NCBI GenBank assembly: GCA_023229845.1
Contig: JALNYK010000021.1
Location: 1-57,649, forward strand
Origin: Gallionella sp.
GTDB taxonomy: Bacteria; Pseudomonadota; Gammaproteobacteria; Burkholderiales; Gallionellaceae
Reading direction: 5' to 3'
Length of the DNA stretch: 57,649 nucleotides
The position numbers and the translations under genes were made by a program. Of the stretch, positions 25,270 to 34,248 are shown piece after piece. The notes below the pieces were generated by a model that saw only the letters and a list, made by a program, of their open reading frames with translations, did no database searches and had not been told where the DNA came from. Positions within the stretch are counted from its first letter, which is position 1; every line of letters begins with the position of its first letter.

Positions 25270-27381
25270 TCAAGCCTGCGCCATTTTGATCATGGCCGTG
25301 ACATCCATGATCATCGCCACGCGCCCGTCGCCCATGATGGTCGCGCCAGAAATGCCGGACACCCTGCGGTAATTAGTCTCCAGACTCTTGATGACGACTT
25401 GATGCTGGCCTAGCAGCTCGTCCACGAATAGCGCAACTTTCTTGCCCTCGCCTTCCAGCAACACCAGAATGCCGTCGGCGGGATTGGTGACGCGCGGCTC
25501 GATGCCGAATACTTCGGATAACGCGACCATCGGCACATATTCGCCGCGTACATGGACGACCTGACCTTGGCCGCTGATGTCTTTGATGTCTTCGGCTCTA
25601 GGTTGCAGCGACTCGCTGATGAAGCTGAGCGGCACGATGTAAGTCTGGTCGCCGACCGCGACCGACAGGCCGTCCAGTATTGCCAGCGTCAACGGCAGCC
25701 GGATCGTCACCGTGCTGCCTTCGCCAGCCTTCGAGGACAGTTCTACACGCCCGCCTATGCCCTCGATATTTTTCTTGACCACGTCCATGCCGACGCCGCG
25801 ACCGGACACGTCGGTGACCACCGCAGCCGTCGAAAATCCGGGGGCAAAAATCATCTGCCAGACATCGGCATCGCTGATATTGTCGCTGAACGGAATGCCC
25901 TTCTCCTTCGCCTTGGCCAGTATCCGCTCGCGATCCAGCCCGGCGCCGTCATCCGAAACTTCGATGACGATATTGCCGCCCTGATGCGCTGCACGCAACG
26001 TGATCGTGCCCTGCGGGTCCTTGCCCTTGGCGATGCGTTCGTCCGGCAATTCGACACCGTGATCGAGACTGTTGCGCACCAGATGGGTCAACGGGTCGCT
26101 GATCTTCTCGATCAGCCCCTTGTCGAGTTCGGTGCCTTCGCCGACGGTCTTGAGTTGCACTTGCTTGTTGAGCTTGCCGGCGAGATCGCGCACCACGCGC
26201 GGGAAACGGCTGAACACAAAGTTGATCGGCATCATCCGCACCGACATCACCGATTCCTGCAGGTCCCGGGTATTGCGTTCCAGCTGGGCAAGGCCGTTCA
26301 ACAGGCTCTCGTTTTCCACCGGATCGAGACGCGAAGCCGTCTCCGCCAGCATCGCCTGAGTGATCACCAGTTCGCCGACCAGATTAATCATCTGGTCGAC
26401 CTTCTCGACGCTGACGCGGATCGACGTATCGGGTGCGCGGTCGGTCGCCCGGCGATGGGGTGTCTCGCCCGGCGCCAATTCGCCAGCAACGCCGCCTGCG
26501 CCCGGTGCTGCTGCCTGCACGGCAGGCATCACATCGGTAAAGAAACCATAGCCCTGCGCATTCTCCGCCTCGGCCTTGAGTTGTTCCGGTTCGACGAAGA
26601 AGCCGAATCCCTGCTCATCCTCTATAGCTGCCTTGAGTTGCTCCGGCTCGACGAAGAAGCCGTAGCCGTCTTCGTCACCAGTCGATGCGACCGCATCGCC
26701 CTGCAGCGTGATCGTCAGTTGCTCCGGTTCGAGAAAAAACGAGAAGATGTCGCGCAATTCCGCTTCGCCCGCCCAGGCAGTCAGCGTCAACGAGACGGAA
26801 TCCTCGGCTATCAGCTGGTTCTCGATCTTGCCGAGATTGCCGAGGTCTTCCAGCAGAGTGGTGAGTTGCGCCTCGGAAGGGAAGATCGTCGGCGTCTTGG
26901 CAAAGCGTATCTGGTAGGTATGCTGCGACGAGGGGCCGGCAGGCGCAGGAGCCGTCTCGACCGGCACAGTTGCGGGCATGCCCTTGCCGCCCGGATCGCG
27001 GGTCAGTTGCTCCAGTTTGGCGCGAATCTCCCGCGAGGCGGCCTCATCGGCGACACCGCCGTTCTGGTGCGCATCCAGCAGGCCATGCAGCACGTCTCCT
27101 GCTTGCAAGAAGGCGTCCACCATCGCGGAGGTGATCGCGATCTCGTGCTTGCGGATGCGATCCAGCAGGGTTTCCAGCACATGGGTCACTTCGGTCATGT
27201 CGGTGAAGCCGAAGGTGCCGCTGCCACCCTTGATCGAATGCGCGGCGCGGAAGATCGCATTCAACTGATCGTCGTCAGGTGCATTCAGATCCAGCCCCAG
27301 CAGCAGGCTCTCCATGTTAGCGAGATGTTCCGCTGACTCCTCGAAGAACACCTGATAAAACTGGCTCATATCGATGGACAT
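25270..27381 (-). CDS. cheA: Chemotaxis histidine kinase CheA (second copy, repeat-containing linker)
   Basis: 703 residues. N-terminal Hpt domain with phospho-acceptor H48 (FRAAHSIKGGSG), a P2-like region (about 155-228), a linker with three FFxEPEQL copies (215-222, 242-249, 261-268), dimerisation helices, the ATPase domain (HLVRNSLDHGVELPDER; GRGVGMDVVKKNIEGIGG) and a C-terminal CheW-like domain. All kinase boxes are present. The linker repeats have a 19-residue period and probably arose by tandem duplication. It lies between cheY2 and cheW, so it may form a second kinase unit. Confidence 0.95.
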   Translation of the reverse strand: MSIDMSQFYQVFFEESAEHLANMESLLLGLDLNAPDDDQLNAIFRAAHSIKGGSGTFGFTDMTEVTHVLETLLDRIRKHEIAITSAMVDAFLQAGDVLHGLLDAHQNGGVADEAASREIRAKLEQLTRDPGGKGMPATVPVETAPAPAGPSSQHTYQIRFAKTPTIFPSEAQLTTLLEDLGNLGKIENQLIAEDSVSLTLTAWAGEAELRDIFSFFLEPEQLTITLQGDAVASTGDEDGYGFFVEPEQLKAAIEDEQGFGFFVEPEQLKAEAENAQGYGFFTDVMPAVQAAAPGAGGVAGELAPGETPHRRATDRAPDTSIRVSVEKVDQMINLVGELVITQAMLAETASRLDPVENESLLNGLAQLERNTRDLQESVMSVRMMPINFVFSRFPRVVRDLAGKLNKQVQLKTVGEGTELDKGLIEKISDPLTHLVRNSLDHGVELPDERIAKGKDPQGTITLRAAHQGGNIVIEVSDDGAGLDRERILAKAKEKGIPFSDNISDADVWQMIFAPGFSTAAVVTDVSGRGVGMDVVKKNIEGIGGRVELSSKAGEGSTVTIRLPLTLAILDGLSVAVGDQTYIVPLSFISESLQPRAEDIKDISGQGQVVHVRGEYVPMVALSEVFGIEPRVTNPADGILVLLEGEGKKVALFVDELLGQHQVVIKSLETNYRRVSGISGATIMGDGRVAMIMDVTAMIKMAQA
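26539..26667 (-). repeat. 57-base tandem repeat inside cheA (19-residue FFVEPEQLKA units)
   Basis: Encodes residues 239-281 of the kinase: GYGFFVEPEQLKA, GFGFFVEPEQLKA and a final GYGFF, spaced by 19 residues. The two full copies are nearly identical in DNA. An older relative, FFLEPEQLT at 215-223, is part of the preceding folded region, which suggests the unit was copied from there. Confidence 0.85.
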
Positions 27382-27444
27382 TGGCTTCCCCTGGTATGCA
27401 TAGTGACGGTTGCCGGCACGGATAGGCCAGCGTGCAAGGCAATG

Positions 27445-27810
27445 TTAGCCGACGACTTTCTTGACGACTTCGAGCAGCTTCTGCGGATCGAACGGCTTGA
27501 CCAGCCAGCCGGTCGCTCCCGCGGCCCTGCCCTGCGACTTCATCGCATCGCTGGACTCGGTCGTGAGCATCAGGATAGGCGTGCTGCGGTATTGCGGCAG
27601 GCCGCGCAGGGTCTTGATCAGGGTCAGCCCGTCCATCTTGGGCATGTTCTGGTCGGTCAGCACCAGATTCACGGCATTGGTCTTGGCCTTGTCCAGACCC
27701 TCTTGACCATCGGCGGCCTCGATAACGGTATAGCCGGCGGATTTCAGGGTGAAGGCCACCATCTGGCGGATGGAAGCGGAGTCGTCAACAGTCAGTACGG
27801 TTTTAGCCAT
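27445..27810 (-). CDS. cheY: Single-domain response regulator CheY (second copy)
   Basis: 121 residues. Acidic pair D9/D10, phosphoacceptor D53 in LVLTDQNMPKMDG, Thr in MLTTESS and the KPF lysine are all present. The open frame extends to 27876, but the ATG at 27810 starts the CheY fold exactly (MAKTVLTVDDSASIRQM) and is used here; its ribosome site is weak. It lies 63 bases before cheA2 and resembles the CheY variants that accompany a dedicated CheA more than the motor-binding CheY1. Confidence 0.93.
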   Translation of the reverse strand: MAKTVLTVDDSASIRQMVAFTLKSAGYTVIEAADGQEGLDKAKTNAVNLVLTDQNMPKMDGLTLIKTLRGLPQYRSTPILMLTTESSDAMKSQGRAAGATGWLVKPFDPQKLLEVVKKVVG

Positions 27811-27908
27811 ATTTTTTCTCGTTCTGGTTATTGGAACACAAGGCTGTAGATTGCATGATGCATTTGAAAAATGCAATCAGCGAGAGATTACAGGGAATGC
27901 GGAAAATG

Positions 27909-29120
27909 TCAGAACAGCTCGATGTCGCCGGTATCGAAATTCTCCTGGGCGACCGGATTGGTTTTCTTCGCATCCAGCCCCATCACGTGTTGGTTTAGCG
28001 AATTCCGGTAAGCGGCTATCTGCTGCAGATAAGTGTCGCGGCTGGCGCTGTCGGCGCCGGCGCTCATCTGATTGGCCACTTCCTGCAGCGCGGCGATGCG
28101 CATCTGCGCATGCGCAATCAGTTGCGAACTCATGTCCTGGAATTGCAGCGTGGACACCGCCAGGCCGACGTTGCGTTCGACCTTGTCGTTGATTTCCTTC
28201 AACTCGACGCCATTCTGCGCGATCGTCGCGTTCAGCGCGCTGAGGTCCGCCATCATGCTCTGCACATGATGTTTCGAATCTATCACGAAGGTCATGTCGC
28301 TGGCCGCGAGCTTGTTGATGGATTGCTCGGCATCGACCAGCGAGTTGTTGACGTTGTGCACCAGCGTGCGTATTTGTTTGCTGAACTTGTTGGTGTTCTC
28401 GGACAGATTGCGCACCTCGTCGGCCACGACGGCGAAACCGCGCCCTGCCTCGCCGGCCCGCGCCGCTTCAATTGCCGCATTCAGCGCCAGCAGATTGGTC
28501 TGCTTGGCGATGCCTTCCACCTCGTTCAGGATGTTGAGAATGCTGATGACCTCGTGGTTGATCGCATCCATCTTCTCCACCAGCTCCATCGCATGCTTGC
28601 TGTTCTCGACGGTGCTGTCGACGAACTCGTTCATCGCATCCGAGGTCAGCTTCACGAAATGTTCGAACTTCTCCTTCGCGTTCTGGCCGTCGGCGTCTTT
28701 TTCGCCGCCGGAGATATACATGGTCAGCGCCTGCTGGGCGCGCACCTGGTCGGCCAGGTCGGTGAAGGTCTCGACCAGCTTGCCGATGGCGTCACCGAGT
28801 ATCGCCTGGGTATTGCCCAGTTCGGTATGGGCCGAACCGAGCTGGCTGGCCACCTCATGCCCGAGCTGCACATGGAAGCCGTTGCACTCATGGATTAGGG
28901 CAGCATCTCCCCGATTCGCCTGCTCGCACGCCCCATCCCGTTGTTTATCGCAGCCGGCAGCCGCCATCTGCAATAAATAGCCCCACCCCACCACGATGGC
29001 GACAAACAGCAAGGCGTCTGCCAACGCGATGTCTACACTACGGAAATACAGCGCATGTCCGGCCAGCAGCACTGCACTGAGCAATACCCCGACGGCTATC
29101 CGGCTGTTCGATTTTTTCAT
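27909..29120 (-). CDS. Chemoreceptor-like signalling protein without a periplasmic sensor
   Basis: 403 residues. Two close TM helices (about 9-28 and 35-53) with almost no loop between, then a cytoplasmic helix-rich region and an MCP hairpin tip (AKQTNLLALNAAIEAARAGEA). There is no HAMP and no recognisable sensor domain, so the input may be membrane state or a partner protein. It ends in DIELF, which lacks the aromatic residue of a CheR docking site. The ATG at 29120 replaces a TTG two codons earlier. Located between cheA1 and cheY2. Confidence 0.88.
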   Translation of the reverse strand: MKKSNSRIAVGVLLSAVLLAGHALYFRSVDIALADALLFVAIVVGWGYLLQMAAAGCDKQRDGACEQANRGDAALIHECNGFHVQLGHEVASQLGSAHTELGNTQAILGDAIGKLVETFTDLADQVRAQQALTMYISGGEKDADGQNAKEKFEHFVKLTSDAMNEFVDSTVENSKHAMELVEKMDAINHEVISILNILNEVEGIAKQTNLLALNAAIEAARAGEAGRGFAVVADEVRNLSENTNKFSKQIRTLVHNVNNSLVDAEQSINKLAASDMTFVIDSKHHVQSMMADLSALNATIAQNGVELKEINDKVERNVGLAVSTLQFQDMSSQLIAHAQMRIAALQEVANQMSAGADSASRDTYLQQIAAYRNSLNQHVMGLDAKKTNPVAQENFDTGDIELF

Positions 29121-29153
29121 TGGCAACCTGTCTTTGTCATTCGTGTTGCAACA

Positions 29154-31019
29154 TCAATGTCCACGCACGTCGCTGAGCAGCTCCTTGATATCCAGAATCA
29201 GTACGATATCGCCCTCGCTGGACATCGTGACGCCAGCCACACCCTTGGGCCGGAACGTGTCCAGCGACTTGATCACCACGTCGTCGTGTCCGGCGAATCC
29301 GTCCGCCGACAGGATGAAGCTGTTGTTGCCGAACTGCATCAGCACGCCGACTTCCGGCGGCACGTCGCTCGCTTCCCAGCCGATCAATTGCGCCAGCGGC
29401 AGCACCGGCAGCACTTCGCCGCGCACCACCATGGTCGCACGGCCGGACACCTGCTGCAGCTGCTCCGGCGTCACCGAAAGAATCTCGCGCACCATGGACA
29501 ACGGCACCGCAAACGATTGCTCGCCCAGGCGCAGAATCAGCACCGGCAGGATCGCCAGTGTCAACGGCAGCGCGATCGTGAACACGCTGCCGCGGCCCGG
29601 CTCGGAATGAATGTCTATCGTGCCGTTAAGTTTGGAGATGTTGGTCTTCACCACGTCCATGCCAACGCCGCGCCCGGACACACTGGATATTTCGTCCTTG
29701 GTCGAGAAGCCCGGCAGGAAGATCAACTCCAGACACTGCTTCTCGTCCAGGGTATTGGCGATCTCATTGGTGATCAAACCCTTCTCGATGGCCTTGTTGC
29801 GGATCACCTCCGGGCGCATGCCGCGGCCATCGTCGGTGATCGTGATCAGGATATGGTCGCCCTCCTGGCGTGCCGAGAGTTCGACGATGCTCTTCTCCGG
29901 CTTGCCGGCGGCGATGCGCCCTTCTATCGTCTCGACGCCGTGATCCACCGCGTTGCGCACCAAGTGCACCAGCGGATCGTTCAGATCCTCGATCATGGTC
30001 TTGTCCATCTCGGTCTCTTCGCCGACTAGCACCAGTTCGACGTCCTTACCCAATGAACGAGCGAGGTCGCGCGCGAGGCGCGGATATTTCTTGAACAAGC
30101 GGCCGATCGGCTGCATGCGTGTCTTCATCACCGCGTTCTGCAGGTTGACCACCAGCATGTCGAGTTGGGTGACCGAGCGATCGAGCTCGCGCAGCGTGTC
30201 GGCATCGTTGCGGCCCTGCATGATGTCGGAGCGCAGATGGGTCAGCCGGTTCTTGGTCAGGCCGATCTCGCCGGACAGGTTGAGCACCTGATCCAACCTG
30301 TCGGTATCGACGCGGATAGTGGTTTCCTTGGCCTCTTTCGGCGCCACGTCTCCATCACGTCGACCGACCGTAGTACCGGGCGCATCGGCGCCACGGCGAC
30401 CGAAGGCCTTCTTGGTGGACTCCTCCTCGGAGATCGCGCTGGCAATCTTTTCCGGATCGCGCGTCGCGCCGACCTTGGCAACGATGTCGGTTCCGGTCAA
30501 CGCTCCGTACAGAGCATTCCAGTCGACGCCATCGGGAACCGGAGCAACGCCGGGCGTCGTGTCGGGCAAGGTCGCGGCAACCGGTTGTGCTGGCGGGGTG
30601 GTAGAGGCGACGCTTTTGACAATAGGCTTCCCATCAAGCGCGGCTTTCAGGTTTTCCAGCATCTCGGCGGGGGCCGGCGTCGGTTGCAAGTTCTGTTGCA
30701 ACGCACCGAACATCCTGCGCACCTCGGCGGTCGCCGCAAAAATCGTATCCATCAACTCGGCGCTCAGCGTCAGTTCGCGGTTGCGCAGCTTGTCGAACAG
30801 ATTCTCGGTCAGATGGCACAATGCCACCAGTTCCGTCGCGTTGAGAAAGCCCGCTCCGCCCTTGATGGTGTGGAAGCCGCGGAAAATCTCGTTAAGCAGG
30901 CCGGCATCATTCGGCCGCTTCTCCAGATCCATGAGCTTGCTGTCCACATCGGACAACATCTCTCCTGCCTCCAGCAGGAAATCGCTCAACAACTCTTCCA
31001 TACCGGCAAAATCGTTCAT
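29154..31019 (-). CDS. cheA: Chemotaxis histidine kinase CheA (first copy)
   Basis: 621 residues. Hpt domain with H50 (FRGFHTIKGGAGFL), a short P2-less linker rich in Pro/Ala, dimerisation helices, an ATPase domain (HLVRNAVDHGVETIEGR; GRGVGMDVVKTNISKLNG) and a CheW-like C-terminus with VTPEQLQQVSG. It lacks the FFxEPEQL repeats of the second CheA. Directly downstream of cheY1-cheZ, so it is the likely kinase for the motor CheY. TTAGGAG precedes the ATG. Confidence 0.95.
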   Translation of the reverse strand: MNDFAGMEELLSDFLLEAGEMLSDVDSKLMDLEKRPNDAGLLNEIFRGFHTIKGGAGFLNATELVALCHLTENLFDKLRNRELTLSAELMDTIFAATAEVRRMFGALQQNLQPTPAPAEMLENLKAALDGKPIVKSVASTTPPAQPVAATLPDTTPGVAPVPDGVDWNALYGALTGTDIVAKVGATRDPEKIASAISEEESTKKAFGRRGADAPGTTVGRRDGDVAPKEAKETTIRVDTDRLDQVLNLSGEIGLTKNRLTHLRSDIMQGRNDADTLRELDRSVTQLDMLVVNLQNAVMKTRMQPIGRLFKKYPRLARDLARSLGKDVELVLVGEETEMDKTMIEDLNDPLVHLVRNAVDHGVETIEGRIAAGKPEKSIVELSARQEGDHILITITDDGRGMRPEVIRNKAIEKGLITNEIANTLDEKQCLELIFLPGFSTKDEISSVSGRGVGMDVVKTNISKLNGTIDIHSEPGRGSVFTIALPLTLAILPVLILRLGEQSFAVPLSMVREILSVTPEQLQQVSGRATMVVRGEVLPVLPLAQLIGWEASDVPPEVGVLMQFGNNSFILSADGFAGHDDVVIKSLDTFRPKGVAGVTMSSEGDIVLILDIKELLSDVRGH

Positions 31020-31044
31020 TTTTCTTCTCCTAATCCTCAGAGTT

Positions 31045-31064
31045 ACGGCGCGCCGTGCCCCTAC
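31045..31064. repeat. GC palindrome between cheZ and cheA1
   Basis: ACGGCGCGCCGT (31045-31056) is a perfect 12-base palindrome and runs into GCCCCTAC, the right half of the element seen in fuller form at 33211-33235. It lies between cheA1 and cheZ, just outside the coding ends. Confidence 0.7.
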
Positions 31065-31070
31065 GCAACA

Positions 31071-31790
31071 CTAAAATCCCAAGCTCTCCAGCAGGTCGTC
31101 CACCTGATCCTGACTGGTCACCACGTCGCTGCGTCCCGCCGCATTGATGACAGGGCCGTTCAGCAGCCCGGTGTCGAACTCCGCCTTCACCGCAGGCGGC
31201 GCACTCTCCAGCAGCAGCGCCACCAGTTGCTGTTCCATGGTCTTGGTCACCTCGATGATCTTCTTGATCACCTGTCCTGTCAGGTCCTGGAAATCCTGCG
31301 CCATCATGATTTCCATCAAGTGAGCATTGGTCGCCTTGGTCTGGTTCGGGACATCGTTCAGGAACGCCTGGGTCTGCATCACCAGACTCTTGAATTGCTC
31401 CACGTCGAGCTTCTTGTCGAACAGCATCTGCCACTGTCCGGCCAGCCTAGTCGACTCGCTGCCCATCCTGTCGACGATAGGTTGCGCCGCATCGGTGGCA
31501 TTGAGCACGCGCTCGGCAGCCTTCTCTGTCAGAGTCGCGACATAGTTCAGGCGATCGCGCGCGTCCGGTATGGTCGAGGCGGCCTTTTCGATCTCCTTGT
31601 TCAGGCCCAGTTCACGCAGCGTGTTGTGCAGCGTGCGTGTCATATGGCCGATCTGATTGAGAACCTTGTCGTCGCCCACTTCCGATGCGGGACGTACGGT
31701 CTCCTGACCGGATTCGGCAGTGTTCGCCGCAACGATGCTGTCGAACAGCGATTCGAGATCGGCGGAGTCTTGATTCGGGTTGGCGCTCAT
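31071..31790 (-). CDS. cheZ: CheY phosphatase CheZ
   Basis: Dephosphorylates CheY-P. 239 residues from the ATG at 31790, eight bases after the cheY1 stop; the open frame runs further upstream inside cheY1 but that part is out of family. The active-site segment MMAQDFQDLTGQVIKKII contains the conserved D-F-Q-D-L-T-G-Q with the catalytic Gln. The C-terminal helix DQVDDLLESLGF is the CheY-docking peptide of the family. Confidence 0.95.
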   Translation of the reverse strand: MSANPNQDSADLESLFDSIVAANTAESGQETVRPASEVGDDKVLNQIGHMTRTLHNTLRELGLNKEIEKAASTIPDARDRLNYVATLTEKAAERVLNATDAAQPIVDRMGSESTRLAGQWQMLFDKKLDVEQFKSLVMQTQAFLNDVPNQTKATNAHLMEIMMAQDFQDLTGQVIKKIIEVTKTMEQQLVALLLESAPPAVKAEFDTGLLNGPVINAAGRSDVVTSQDQVDDLLESLGF

Positions 31791-31798
31791 GGCATGGC

Positions 31799-32188
31799 TC
31801 ACTTTTGCATGTTGGCAAATATCTTCTTCAACTTCTCGTCCAGCGTCGCCGCGGTAAACGGCTTCACCACATAACCCGACGCACCCGCTTGGGCAGCCTC
31901 GATGATGTTCTCCTTTTTCGCCTCCGCGGTCACCATCAGAACCGGCAGGTGCTTGAGCTTGGCATCTGCGCGGATATTGCGCAACAGTTCGATGCCTGTC
32001 ATGTTCGGCATATTCCAATCGGACACGACGAAGTCGAACTCGTCGACGCGCAACTTGGCCAATGCCTGCACTCCGTCCTCCGCCTCCTGCACATTGGTGA
32101 ACCCCAGTTCCTTGAGCAGATTTCGCACAATGCGACGCATCGTCGAAAAATCGTCAACCACTAAAAATCTCGTATTTTCTATTCCCAT
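31799..32188 (-). CDS. cheY: Chemotaxis response regulator CheY (motor type)
   Basis: 129 residues, highly similar in pattern to enteric CheY: D57 in FVVSDWNMPNMTG, T87 in MVTAEAKKENI, K109 in YVVKPFTAATL. Such conservation supports binding to the FliM switch. TAGGAG precedes the ATG. Followed at once by cheZ. Confidence 0.97.
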   Translation of the reverse strand: MGIENTRFLVVDDFSTMRRIVRNLLKELGFTNVQEAEDGVQALAKLRVDEFDFVVSDWNMPNMTGIELLRNIRADAKLKHLPVLMVTAEAKKENIIEAAQAGASGYVVKPFTAATLDEKLKKIFANMQK

Positions 32189-32246
32189 ACCAATCTCCTA
32201 AAACCCTTTGCGAAACGTACGGGCACGACGCAGCATGCCCGCACTA

Positions 32247-33194
32247 TCACGTCAGCAACGGCCGCAACGTCGACGACAGCACCCCTGAGTCGAACTTGGG
32301 CACGTAATAATCCACACCCACCCTGCGCCCCGTGGCACGATTCGCCTCGGACGACAGCGAGGAATGCATCACTACCGGTATGCCCTCGAAACGCCGATCC
32401 GATTTAATGTTCTGCGTCAGCACATAACCGTCCATCTGCGGCATCTCGGCATCGGTCAGGATCACCTGGATCTGGTCGCGCAAATCGCCGCCTGATGCCT
32501 GTGCCGAATCGGCCATCGCCTTGAGCCGATCCCACGCCTCGTCGCCGTTGTTCGCCTGAATGTGCTTGACCCCCATCTTGTCCAGCACCTCGGCGATCTT
32601 GCGGCGCGCCACCATCGAATCGTCCGCAAAAAACACGCACAAGTCGTGACCGGACTCGACGCGCTCGACCGCCCCGACGACACCTTCGCCGAAGGCGTTG
32701 GCGAGGATCTGCTCGACGTCCAGTATCGAAACCAGCGAACCGTCCGGCAACTCGGTGATCGCAGTAATCAGCGCCCCCTTGTCGGAAAGCATGCCCTCGG
32801 TCGCTCGCACCTTGTCCCAATCCACCCGGATGATCCGATCCACCTTCTCCACTAGAAAACCCAGGATGTGGTTACTGTACTCGGCCACCATCATGGTCTG
32901 ATGTCCTTCGAGGGGATGAATGCCCATGAAACTCGCCAGACTCAGCACCGGCATCACATGGCCGCGCAACGACACGATGCCGTTCACGCCGGACGGCATG
33001 TTCGGCGTACGCGTGATCTTGCCGGCCGGACAAACCTCCTTGACCTTGAATACGTTGATGCCGAATTTCTCGCCGGTGCCCAGGCTGAACAGCAGAATTT
33101 CCATCTTGTTGGAACCGGCCAGACTGGTACGCGCGTCTATCTGCCCCAACAAGCCATGATGTTCATCGTTCGACATATCTTCCAAATAACTCAT
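32247..33194 (-). CDS. cheV: CheV-type coupling/receiver protein (copy 2)
   Basis: 315 residues: CheW-like domain (about 25-165) fused to a receiver with its phospho-site Asp in VILTDAEMPQMDG. CheV couples receptors to CheA and can adapt by phosphorylation. The open frame reaches 33308 into the previous cheV, but the ATG at 33194 has GGGGGAG six bases upstream and gives the normal CheV N-terminus (GQIDARTSLAGSNKMEILLF). A tandem paralogue of the next gene. Confidence 0.94.
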   Translation of the reverse strand: MSYLEDMSNDEHHGLLGQIDARTSLAGSNKMEILLFSLGTGEKFGINVFKVKEVCPAGKITRTPNMPSGVNGIVSLRGHVMPVLSLASFMGIHPLEGHQTMMVAEYSNHILGFLVEKVDRIIRVDWDKVRATEGMLSDKGALITAITELPDGSLVSILDVEQILANAFGEGVVGAVERVESGHDLCVFFADDSMVARRKIAEVLDKMGVKHIQANNGDEAWDRLKAMADSAQASGGDLRDQIQVILTDAEMPQMDGYVLTQNIKSDRRFEGIPVVMHSSLSSEANRATGRRVGVDYYVPKFDSGVLSSTLRPLLT

Positions 33195-33210
33195 CTCTAT
33201 CTCCCCCATA

Positions 33211-33235
33211 AGGACACGGCGCGCCGTGCCCCTAC
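33211..33235. repeat. GC palindrome between the two cheV genes
   Basis: CACGGCGCGCCGTG (33215-33228) is a perfect 14-base palindrome, extended on the right by CCCCTAC. It fills most of the 43-base space between the cheV genes, just before the ribosome site of the second. Confidence 0.75.
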
Positions 33236-33237
33236 TA

Positions 33238-34182
33238 TCAGGCCAACAACCGCGCCAGCGTCTGCGCCAGCTTCTGCGCCTCAAACTTCGGCACGTATTC
33301 GTCCACACCCACCGCCTTACCCATTTGCTCGTTCGAAGTGCTGGACAGCGACGAGTGCATCAGCACGGGTATGCCGTTGAAACGCTTGTCCGACTTGATC
33401 TTGCGCGTCAGCATGTAGCCGTCCATCTCGGGCATCTCGACATCGGTGAGGATCACCTGAATCAGGTTCTTGAGCGGAACCCCGCTCGAATCCGCCAAAT
33501 CCGCCATCTTGGACAACTCTATCCATGCCTGACGGCCGTTGACCGCAGAAATGGAATTCACCTGCATCGCTTCCAGCGTGCGCTGAATCTGGTTGCGCGC
33601 CACCGAAGAATCATCGGCAAAGAACACCGTGCGGTTCTCCTTGCCCAGCGGCGGCACGCTCCTGAATACGGAATCGTCGTTATCGAAGTGCCCGGTCTCG
33701 GACAGCACTTTTTCCACGTCCAGCATCATCACCAGCCGATTGTCCTTCAGCTCGGTAATCGCGGTCACCAGGCCCCCCATCTCGGCGGCCAGCATCGCCG
33801 GCGGAACGCGCATAGCCGACCAGTCCAGCCGCAAGATGTTGTCGACCGCCCTGACCAGAAATCCCTGGGTGTGGCCGTTATATTCGGTAACGATCATGAT
33901 TTCCGGCGAGCAATCTGTCTCCATGCCGATGTACTTGGCCAGATCGATCACCGGCACCAACTGGCCGCGCAGACTCACCATACCCTCGACCGCCGCCGGC
34001 ATTTCCGGCGCACGCGTGATCGGCGGGATGCGCATCACTTCGCGCACCTTGAACACGTTGATGCCGAAGGTCTCCTCGCGTCCATTGCGCATATCCTTGC
34101 CGAGCGAGAACATCAAAATCTCCAGCTTATTGGTTCCCGCCAACTTGGTGCGCGCATCTATATTTCTTAACAAATCAGACAT
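33238..34182 (-). CDS. cheV: CheV-type coupling/receiver protein (copy 1)
   Basis: 314 residues, same architecture as the neighbour: CheW-like domain beginning IDARTKLAGTNKLEILMFSL and a C-terminal receiver with Asp in VILTDVEMPEMDG. The two share the tail motif QMGKAVGVDEYVPKF / TGRRVGVDYYVPKFDSG. TTGAGGAG precedes the ATG. Lies downstream of the Aer-like receptor. Confidence 0.95.
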   Translation of the reverse strand: MSDLLRNIDARTKLAGTNKLEILMFSLGKDMRNGREETFGINVFKVREVMRIPPITRAPEMPAAVEGMVSLRGQLVPVIDLAKYIGMETDCSPEIMIVTEYNGHTQGFLVRAVDNILRLDWSAMRVPPAMLAAEMGGLVTAITELKDNRLVMMLDVEKVLSETGHFDNDDSVFRSVPPLGKENRTVFFADDSSVARNQIQRTLEAMQVNSISAVNGRQAWIELSKMADLADSSGVPLKNLIQVILTDVEMPEMDGYMLTRKIKSDKRFNGIPVLMHSSLSSTSNEQMGKAVGVDEYVPKFEAQKLAQTLARLLA

Positions 34183-34248
34183 TTCTTCTCCTCAATTGCA
34201 GGGGTGCGGCACGCTATACAAGTGCCCGAACAAAAGTTTCTCGTATCC

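Noticed and set aside
31791..32018. Longer N-terminus for cheZ
   Set aside because: This part lies inside cheY1 in another frame and is not CheZ-like.
33195..33308. Longer N-terminus for the second cheV
   Set aside because: It overlaps the end of the previous cheV and reads as Arg/Trp-rich shadow sequence. The ATG at 33194 has a strong ribosome site.
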